Source: an uncultured Terrimonas sp. (GTDB lineage: Bacteria; Bacteroidota; Bacteroidia; Chitinophagales; Chitinophagaceae). Taken from it: a DNA stretch of 5,125 nt. Made by a program: the position numbers and the translations under genes. The DNA is taken from assembly GCA_946886925.1 (NCBI GenBank), contig CAMPJQ010000247.1:1-5125 (forward strand), in the 5' to 3' direction. Below the pieces are notes generated by a model. That model worked only from the letters and a program-made list of their open reading frames with translations. It had not been told where the DNA came from and did not search any database. Below, in pieces: positions 1-5,125 of the stretch (position 1 is its first letter; the number at the start of each line of letters is the position of its first letter).

Positions 1-108
1 GTTTAATAATGCTTATTTTGTCGTATTTATTTTAACTAAAATACTTTCGTGTTGAATTTACCCCAATTTACATTTAAAAGGAAACGCGAAACATGAGAAG
101 ATACAAGG

Positions 109-127
109 CAGCGAACGGGATTCACTG
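109..127 (-). terminator. possible hairpin after the cysteine-cluster gene
   Basis: On the minus strand CAGTGAA at 127-121 can pair with TTCGCTG at 115-109 around a five-base loop. The stem has seven pairs including one G-U wobble, which is an A-C mismatch on the plus strand. It starts 22 bases past the stop codon of the minus-strand gene. The following sequence is only moderately T-rich, with no clean T run, so this is a weak candidate for an intrinsic terminator. Confidence 0.25.
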
Positions 128-149
128 TTGCCTATTCACCTCTGTCCGC

Positions 150-524
150 TCATTTTTCACTGGTTTCGATAAGCTTTTCCAGCACAAAAAAAACAGCGGG
201 ACAAAAAGTGGAATTCTTTAAAGTAATGCGGGCACGATTGATCAGTACATCCTCATTGGTATACGGAAATCGTTCACAGTCTGAGGGTCGGATATGATAA
301 ATGCTGCAACGGTTATCATTGTCAAGGAAGGGACACGGTGTTTGCTTTACTACATAATCGCCTTCCTCGTCTAACCGGAGGAATGTATCAATAAACACGC
401 TTTCCTTCATTTTAAGATGTTTACTAATGCGCTTTATATCGGGCGTTTTAAAGCGGGGAGAATAATTTTTACAACAAGCGGCGCAATTCAGGCAATCAAT
501 AACAGAAAAGGCTTCTTCATGCAA
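150..524 (-). CDS. YkgJ-family cysteine-cluster (CxxCxxCC) protein, portion downstream of an in-frame stop
   Basis: This 124-codon open stretch carries the whole recognisable domain of the YkgJ/UPF0153 family, which is annotated as a putative zinc- or iron-chelating protein of unknown biochemical role. Visible cysteines are C11, C14, C17 and C18 (the CLNCAACC cluster), then C64, C73 and C83 in a CPFL...CSIYHIRPSDCERFP block, and C108 in a FCPA motif near the C-terminus. The IYxxRPxxC signature is typical of the family. There is no signal peptide or membrane segment, so a cytoplasmic location is expected. The first codon of this stretch is TTG at 522-524, with no Shine-Dalgarno-like sequence before it. 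Upstream, the same frame runs through five sense codons to a TAA at 540-542 and then through a further 44 codons starting with ATG. Related Bacteroidota proteins are, from memory, about 160-175 residues long, which fits the two parts together. The domain assignment is firm; whether this part is translated alone is unknown. Confidence 0.8.
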   Translation of the reverse strand: MHEEAFSVIDCLNCAACCKNYSPRFKTPDIKRISKHLKMKESVFIDTFLRLDEEGDYVVKQTPCPFLDNDNRCSIYHIRPSDCERFPYTNEDVLINRARITLKNSTFCPAVFFVLEKLIETSEK

Positions 525-539
525 ATGGGGTAATTGTTT

Positions 540-674
540 TTATATTTTATTCTTATTTGGTTTTTGCAACATGCGGGCATAGGTTTTATATTGCGCAGCA
601 GCTTTTTTTTGCCATTGCACATTTTTCCATTCACCCGATGTAAAAACTGAAATATCCTTTTTAAGTTCTTTCAT
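540..674 (-). pseudogene. N-terminal part of the same cysteine-cluster gene, ended by an in-frame TAA
   Basis: Reading the minus strand from the ATG at 672-674 gives 44 codons and then TAA at 540-542. The peptide starts MKELKKDISVFTSGEWK and continues with a lysine- and glutamine-rich, probably helical stretch (WQKKAAAQYKTYARMLQK). This resembles the basic, helical N-terminal extension that Bacteroidota members of the CxxCxxCC family carry before the first cysteine cluster. After the TAA the same frame continues K-Q-L-P-H-L-H-E-E-A-F into the cluster, with no frameshift. An AAGG at 687-690 lies 12 bases before the ATG, a slightly distant but plausible ribosome site. The simplest reading is one gene of about 174 residues broken by a single nonsense substitution or base-call error; an AAA, GAA or CAA codon differs from TAA by one base. 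Reinitiation or readthrough is less likely. A separate 44-residue gene is unlikely because frame and composition fit the downstream part. Confidence 0.7.
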
Positions 675-720
675 GCATATAATTTACCTTTTTGCCTGTT
701 AAAGGATTAGGAACCTAATG

Positions 721-746
721 CAAGATACAACACATTTAATCCACAA
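721..746 (-). promoter_or_regulatory. weak candidate promoter for the cysteine-cluster gene
   Basis: On the minus strand a TTG at 746-744 is followed after 16 bases by TATCTTG at 727-721, one T short of the Bacteroidota -7 element TAnnTTTG. Transcription from it would start near 715 and give a leader of roughly 40 bases before the ATG at 674. The match is imperfect and the spacing slightly short, so this is only a candidate. Confidence 0.22.
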
Positions 747-772
747 TTTTGCGTGCTTTCCACAATCCGCTT

Positions 773-800
773 TTGATCTGGAGCTTTCATCCTAAATTTG
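773..800 (+). promoter_or_regulatory. Bacteroidota-type promoter for gcvP (TTG - 17 bp - TAAATTTG)
   Basis: TTG at 773-775, inside TTTTG, is followed after 17 bases by TAAATTTG at 793-800 and then C. This matches the known primary-sigma promoter of Bacteroidota, a -33 TTG and a -7 TAnnTTTG(Y) with a spacer of about 17-23 bases. Transcription would start around 805-808, leaving only about 25 bases of leader before the ATG at 832. An AAAGGA at 812-817 ends 14 bases before that ATG, a loose ribosome site of the weak kind usual in this phylum. The short leader leaves no room for a glycine riboswitch. Confidence 0.65.
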
Positions 801-831
801 CACATCTTTTTAAAGGATCAACTCTATTTTT

Positions 832-3741
832 ATGAATGTATTTGATATACAAACCAATGAATTTCGCTCACGTCATATCGGTCCCAATGAAGCAGAAACA
901 AGCCAAATGCTGGAAACCGTGGGGGTTTCATCTTTAGAAGAACTCATTGAAAAAACGATCCCATCTTCTATAATATCTAAAAAAACACCGGCACTCCCGC
1001 GGGCACAAAACGAATACGAGTACCTGCAGGAACTGAAGAAAATAGCAGCACAAAACAAAGTATTTAAAACATATATAGGACAGGGATATTACGGAACAAT
1101 AACGCCCTCTGTAATATCAAGAAACGTTTTTGAAAACCCGGGGTGGTATACCCAGTATACTCCTTACCAGGCAGAAATATCACAGGGAAGATTGGAAAGT
1201 CTCCTTAATTTCCAAACAATTGTAGCGGATCTTACCGCATTGCCATTTTCCAATGCATCGCTATTAGACGAGGCCACAGCAGCGGCTGAAGCGATGTCTA
1301 TGTTGTTTCATCATGTAAATAAAGCAGGAACGCCCGGCAAGCCTAAGTTTTTTGTAGATACCGCTTTATTTCCCCAAACCATTGATGTGCTCATTACCCG
1401 TGCAGCACCCATTGGTATTGAACTGGTATTTGGAGTTTACCGGGATATTTCTATTGACGAGAGCTTTTTTGGCGCTATCGTTCAATACCCCGATAACAAT
1501 GGCTCTGTAAATGATTACAGAAGTTTTATCAATGAAGTGCACAACATCAATGGGTATGTAGTTATGGCCACCGACTTGCTGGCGCTTACATTGCTTACCG
1601 CTCCGGGCGAACTGGGAGCCGATGTGGCTATTGGCTCTGCACAACGCTTTGGCGTGCCTGCCGGCTATGGCGGCCCACATGCTGCTTTTTTTGCCACAAA
1701 AGAGGAGTTTAAAAGAAATATACCCGGTCGTATCATTGGCATTAGCATTGATGCTCAGGGGAACAGGTCCTTAAGGATGGCTTTGCAAACAAGGGAACAG
1801 CATATTAAAAGAGAAAAGGCCACTTCTAATATTTGTACCGCACAGGCGTTGCTGGCCAATATGGCGGCTATGTACGCGGTTTATCATGGACCGGAAAAAC
1901 TAAAACAAATTGCCACAAGAATAACGATCCTGGCAAAAACTTTATCAGACGGATTAAATGAACTGGGCTACAATAATGTTAACAGTTATTATTTTGATAC
2001 CCTTAAAGTGCAGGTAAATAATGCTTCAAAAATAAAATCAATCGCCGAAAACAATGAAGTAAATTTCAGGTACTTTGATGAAAAATATATTGGCATTTCT
2101 TTAGATGAAACCACTTCACAGGAAGACGTCCTCAATATCCTGTATATTTTTGCAGAAGCTTCGGGGCACAGCGGTGTATCGCTTACTTTCAATGAAGACG
2201 ATCTGGCCGATAATATTCCGGATTATGCCATCCGTCATTCCGTATATCTGTCCCATCAGGTTTTTAATTCACACCACAGTGAAACTGAAATGATGCGTTA
2301 TATACGGTTGCTTGAAAATAAGGACCTTTCACTAATAACTTCCATGATCTCATTGGGAAGTTGTACCATGAAACTGAACGCCGCTACTGAAATGGTGCCG
2401 GTAAGTTGGCCGGGGTTTGCGCATATTCATCCCTTCGCTCCTGCTTACCAGGTAAAAGGGTACACTTTTATTATTAATGCATTAAGTGAATACCTTTGTG
2501 TTATTACGGGGTTTGATGCCTGTAGTTTGCAGCCAAACAGCGGAGCACAGGGCGAATATGCCGGATTACTTACTATTAACCGGTATCATCAGTCCTCCGG
2601 AAATGAAAACCGTAATGTTGTGCTTATTCCAATTTCAGCACATGGCACCAACCCCGCTTCAGCCGTATTAGCAGGCATGAAAGTGGTAGTAGTAAAGAGC
2701 GATGAAGAAGGGCATATTGATGTTGCTGATCTAAAAACAAAAGCTGAACAATACAGAGACACACTTGCGGCATTAATGGTTACCTACCCTTCTACCCATG
2801 GTGTGTTTGAAGAAAGCATTAAAGATATATGCAGGATAATACATGATAATGGCGGGCAGGTGTATATGGATGGCGCCAATATGAACGCACAATGTGGTTT
2901 AACCTCACCCGGAACAATAGGGGCGGATATATGTCATCTTAACCTGCACAAAACCTTTGCTATTCCGCACGGCGGCGGTGGACCGGGTATGGGCCCAATT
3001 TGCGCTAAAGAACATCTGGCTGCTTATCTGCCATCGCATATATTTAATTATACAAATGGATTGAGCTTGCATTCATTCCCCGGATCGCGCGGAGCTGTTA
3101 GTGCTGCTCCCTATGGCTCGGCATCCATATTGCTGATCAGCTATGCTTACATAAGGCTGCTGGGTGCCGAAGGGGTGAAAGCGGCAACGGAATACGCCAT
3201 CCTGAATGCCAATTATATGAGGGCAAAACTGGAAAAACATTTTGACATTCTGTATCTCGGTGCCAATGGCACGTGCGCCCACGAATTTATTGTTGATCTC
3301 CGTCCTTTTAAATCTACCTCGGGCATTGAGGCGGAAGATGTGGCTAAACGCCTGATGGATTATGGTTTTCATGCGCCCACTATGAGCTTTCCCGTTCCGG
3401 GAACCATTATGATTGAACCGACCGAAAGTGAAGATAAAGCAGAATTAGACCGCTTCTGCGAAGCACTGATCAGTATATATCATGAAATAAAGGCTATTGA
3501 GGAAGGGAAAATAAGCAAAACAGATAATCCCCTGAAAAATGCGCCGCATACCATGCAAATTGTATGCGCCGATGAATGGACTCACCCTTATACCAGACAG
3601 GAGGCTGCTTTCCCGCTTTCCTATATCACTCATAATAAATTTTGGCCCAGTGTTTCAAGAATCAACAATACTTATGGCGACAGGAACCTGGTTTGTACCT
3701 GCGAGCCGGTAGAAAGTTATATGGAGGCGGAAAAAAGCTGA
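832..3741 (+). CDS. gcvP: glycine dehydrogenase (decarboxylating), P-protein of the glycine cleavage system
   Basis: This 969-residue enzyme is the PLP-dependent P-protein. It decarboxylates glycine and passes the aminomethyl group to the lipoyl arm of the H-protein, in the cytoplasm. It is the fused single-chain form, not the split GcvPA/GcvPB form. The N-terminal half has GQGYYGT (83-89), the WYTQYTPYQAEISQGR stretch (105-120) and RFGVPAGYGGPH (272-283). The C-terminal, cofactor-bearing half has SLGSCTMKLNA (507-517), QPNSGAQGEYAGL (567 on), SAHGTNPASA (602-611), MDGANMNAQ (679-687) and the PLP lysine K707 in LHKTF, followed by the glycine-rich IPHGGGGPG loop (711-719). FPGSRGAVSAAPYGS (749-763) and PVPGTIMIEPTESE (854-867) complete it. 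Length and N-terminus (MNVFDIQTNEFRSRHIGPNE) match the family norm, supporting this ATG. It looks intact. It stands alone: gcvT and gcvH are not nearby, as is common in Bacteroidota. No glycine riboswitch fits in the leader. Confidence 0.97.
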   Translation: MNVFDIQTNEFRSRHIGPNEAETSQMLETVGVSSLEELIEKTIPSSIISKKTPALPRAQNEYEYLQELKKIAAQNKVFKTYIGQGYYGTITPSVISRNVFENPGWYTQYTPYQAEISQGRLESLLNFQTIVADLTALPFSNASLLDEATAAAEAMSMLFHHVNKAGTPGKPKFFVDTALFPQTIDVLITRAAPIGIELVFGVYRDISIDESFFGAIVQYPDNNGSVNDYRSFINEVHNINGYVVMATDLLALTLLTAPGELGADVAIGSAQRFGVPAGYGGPHAAFFATKEEFKRNIPGRIIGISIDAQGNRSLRMALQTREQHIKREKATSNICTAQALLANMAAMYAVYHGPEKLKQIATRITILAKTLSDGLNELGYNNVNSYYFDTLKVQVNNASKIKSIAENNEVNFRYFDEKYIGISLDETTSQEDVLNILYIFAEASGHSGVSLTFNEDDLADNIPDYAIRHSVYLSHQVFNSHHSETEMMRYIRLLENKDLSLITSMISLGSCTMKLNAATEMVPVSWPGFAHIHPFAPAYQVKGYTFIINALSEYLCVITGFDACSLQPNSGAQGEYAGLLTINRYHQSSGNENRNVVLIPISAHGTNPASAVLAGMKVVVVKSDEEGHIDVADLKTKAEQYRDTLAALMVTYPSTHGVFEESIKDICRIIHDNGGQVYMDGANMNAQCGLTSPGTIGADICHLNLHKTFAIPHGGGGPGMGPICAKEHLAAYLPSHIFNYTNGLSLHSFPGSRGAVSAAPYGSASILLISYAYIRLLGAEGVKAATEYAILNANYMRAKLEKHFDILYLGANGTCAHEFIVDLRPFKSTSGIEAEDVAKRLMDYGFHAPTMSFPVPGTIMIEPTESEDKAELDRFCEALISIYHEIKAIEEGKISKTDNPLKNAPHTMQIVCADEWTHPYTRQEAAFPLSYITHNKFWPSVSRINNTYGDRNLVCTCEPVESYMEAEKS

Positions 3742-3765
3742 TAAATAAAGCAGAAGAGCAAAGAT

Positions 3766-3830
3766 CATGAAATAAGATAAGGAATTATTTTTCCCTTTAC
3801 CTCTTAACTTCTTTGCGTGTATCTTTCATG
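3766..3830. terminator. possible bidirectional terminator between convergent gcvP and pepT
   Basis: The 91-base gap between the two converging stop codons contains an imperfect inverted repeat. CATGAAA at 3766-3772 pairs with TTTCATG at 3824-3830, and GATA at 3776-3779 with TATC at 3820-3823, leaving a three-base bulge and a loop of about 40 bases. Inside that loop a smaller hairpin is possible, with GGAA at 3781-3784 against TTCC at 3791-3794. The stems are A+T-rich and no long T run follows on either strand, so termination here is an inference mostly from position. Confidence 0.3.
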
Positions 3831-3832
3831 CC

Positions 3833-5080
3833 TCATCCCCGCTCCTCCCAGATCATTGCCAGGTGTACAATGGTTTCAACACTTTTTTGCATATCCTGCA
3901 CACTCACGTATTCGTGTTTGCCGTGAAATGCCATTTCACCTGTAAAAATATTGGGGCAGGGCAATCCCATAAATGAAAGTCGCGAGCCATCGGTACCTCC
4001 TCTTGCGCTGCTGGGCACAGGCTTTATCCCCGCTCTTTGTATTGCTTCAACAGCATACTGGCTTACCTGCGGATACTTATCCAGCATTTCTTTCATATTG
4101 CGGTATTGTTCTTTTACTTCAAATGTTGCCGTTACTCCCGGAAATTTTTTAAGTGTTTCATTTACTTTTTGCTGCAGGAAGGCTTCATATTCCCGCAACT
4201 TTGCCGTAATAAAGTCACGTATAATGAACTCGACACTTACTTTTTCGGCAATGCCACCAATATGTACAGGATGAACAAAACCTTCTCTACCATCTGTGGT
4301 TTCGGGAGAGAGTCCATCTTTGGGGAGCGACTCAAGAAATGCGGATGCCGCTTTAATTGCATTCACCAGTTTGCCTTTGGCATAGCCGGGGTGGGCACTT
4401 ATGCCATTAAAGGCAATGGTAACACTGTCTGCCGAAAAAGTTTCATCTTCAAATACACCACGTTCACCGGCGTCCAAAGTATACCCGAAATCGGCGCCTA
4501 ATTTTTTCAAATCTGCCTTATCTACTCCTCTGCCAATTTCTTCATCGGGAGTAAATAATATTTTAATTGTTCCGTGTTCGATTTTAGGATTTGCTACAAA
4601 AAAATGAACCATATCCATTATGACTGCTATACCTGCTTTATCATCGGCTCCCAGCAAAGTGGTTCCCGACGCAGTAATTATATCTTCTCCTGTCTTCTGC
4701 AATAGGTAGGGATGTGCAGTTGTACTGATTACCTGGGTGGGGTCATCCGGTAAAGCGATATCGCTCCCGTCATAATTCCGATGGAGAATTGGTTTCACAC
4801 CTTCACCTGAACAATCGGGCGAGGTATCTACATGTGAGCAAAAACAAATAACTGGTGCTTTTCTTCCGGTATTGGATGAAAGCGTAGCATACACATAACC
4901 GTGTTCATCCAGTTCGGCATCGGCAATACCCATCTCCTGCAATTCTTTTACCAGGATGCGCGAAAGGTTTTTTTGTTTTTCAGTGGAAGGGAATGACCCT
5001 GAATGCGGATCAGACTGTGTATCGGTTTGAACATAACGCATAAACCTGTCCGTTACTGTAAAGTCATATCTGCTGAACAT
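3833..5080 (-). CDS. pepT: peptidase T (tripeptide aminopeptidase, family M20B)
   Basis: This 415-residue protein matches peptidase T, a cytoplasmic dizinc aminopeptidase that removes the N-terminal residue from tripeptides; the enterobacterial enzyme has about 408 residues. The N-terminal segment DRFMRYVQTDTQSD is typical of the family. By comparison with M20 enzymes, the metal and catalytic residues are H83 and D85 in CSHVDTSPD, bridging D146 in LLGADDKAG, the glutamates E180 (likely general base) and E181 in FTPDEEIGRG, D203 in TLDAGERG and H386 in FHGKHE. The middle part, from about residue 215 with GISAHPGYAKGK, is the inserted dimerisation domain; its ISAHPG histidine (H230) is conserved across M20 peptidases. 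SSARGGTDGSRLSFMGLPCPN (357-377) is the usual substrate-binding stretch. All expected residues are present, so the enzyme should be active. No signal peptide is seen. The ATG at 5078-5080 has no clear Shine-Dalgarno sequence; another ATG at 5097-5099 is out of frame. The gene converges on gcvP and is transcribed on its own within the window. Confidence 0.96.
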   Translation of the reverse strand: MFSRYDFTVTDRFMRYVQTDTQSDPHSGSFPSTEKQKNLSRILVKELQEMGIADAELDEHGYVYATLSSNTGRKAPVICFCSHVDTSPDCSGEGVKPILHRNYDGSDIALPDDPTQVISTTAHPYLLQKTGEDIITASGTTLLGADDKAGIAVIMDMVHFFVANPKIEHGTIKILFTPDEEIGRGVDKADLKKLGADFGYTLDAGERGVFEDETFSADSVTIAFNGISAHPGYAKGKLVNAIKAASAFLESLPKDGLSPETTDGREGFVHPVHIGGIAEKVSVEFIIRDFITAKLREYEAFLQQKVNETLKKFPGVTATFEVKEQYRNMKEMLDKYPQVSQYAVEAIQRAGIKPVPSSARGGTDGSRLSFMGLPCPNIFTGEMAFHGKHEYVSVQDMQKSVETIVHLAMIWEERG

Positions 5081-5125
5081 AGCAAGGATTTTTAATCATT
5101 TATATTTTCCATCTTTTAAAAATAC
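5081..5125 (-). other. upstream flank of pepT, no recognisable element
   Basis: These 45 bases before the pepT start are A+T-rich. I see no TAnnTTTG-type promoter and no purine-rich ribosome site on the minus strand here. The promoter probably lies beyond the window edge, or the gene follows another one upstream. Confidence 0.4.

Noticed and set aside
1..149. Search of the left flank for a gene, tRNA or mobile-element end
   Set aside because: It is A+T-rich with many stops and shows no cloverleaf, terminal inverted repeat or family-like peptide; only the weak hairpin at 109-127 is notable.
93..224. Plus-strand ORF of 43 codons starting MRRYKAANG, with an AAGGA about 9 bases before its ATG
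   Set aside because: Most of it lies opposite the C-terminal coding part of the cysteine-cluster gene, it resembles no family I know, and its composition looks like antisense of real coding sequence.
801..831. Possible glycine riboswitch upstream of gcvP
   Set aside because: The likely leader is only about 25 bases, and no paired glycine-aptamer stems are visible in 675-831.
1366..1680. Minus-strand open frame of 104 codons inside gcvP, with similar ones at 873-1058, 1989-2192, 3073-3372 and 3445-3633
   Set aside because: They lie opposite a well-conserved, intact gcvP and have low-complexity or implausible protein sequence; they are shadows of the real frame.
3951..4607. Overlapping plus-strand open frames of 68 to 154 codons opposite pepT
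   Set aside because: pepT is complete with all catalytic residues on the minus strand; the plus-strand frames overlap one another and look like no known protein.
5081..5099. Upstream ATG at 5097-5099 as an alternative pepT start
   Set aside because: It is in a different frame from pepT, and the ATG at 5078-5080 gives the N-terminus expected for the family.

Overview
The window looks like ordinary chromosomal DNA from a member of the Bacteroidota, probably near the Chitinophagaceae. The evidence is a TTG/TAnnTTTG-type promoter in front of gcvP, weak or missing Shine-Dalgarno sequences, moderate to low G+C by eye, and protein sequences that resemble that group. The taxonomic call is an inference from motifs and remembered family sequences; no search was run.

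Layout. Positions 1-149 hold no convincing gene; the only candidate structure is a small hairpin just past the end of the first gene. On the minus strand, 674 down to 150 reads as one continuous frame for a YkgJ-type CxxCxxCC cysteine-cluster protein of about 174 residues, but a TAA at 540-542 interrupts it. The frame is the same on both sides of the stop, so a 44-codon N-terminal piece and a 124-codon piece with all eight cysteines appear to be halves of one gene. Positions 675-831 are a divergent intergenic region with a good Bacteroidota promoter for the plus-strand gene. Positions 832-3741 encode a full-length, single-chain glycine dehydrogenase (decarboxylating), the P-protein of the glycine cleavage system. 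Positions 3742-3832 are a short gap between convergent genes with a possible imperfect hairpin. Positions 3833-5080 on the minus strand encode a complete peptidase T (M20B tripeptidase). Positions 5081-5125 are its upstream flank.

The three genes do not form an operon: the first pair is divergent and the second convergent. Both intact enzymes serve amino acid metabolism: peptidase T frees amino acids from tripeptides, and the P-protein starts glycine breakdown to CO2, ammonia and a one-carbon unit. The link is general metabolism, not a shared complex. No gcvT, gcvH, mobile element, CRISPR array, tRNA or rRNA is visible. I did not find an undescribed system. The observation most worth following is the in-frame stop in the cysteine-cluster gene.
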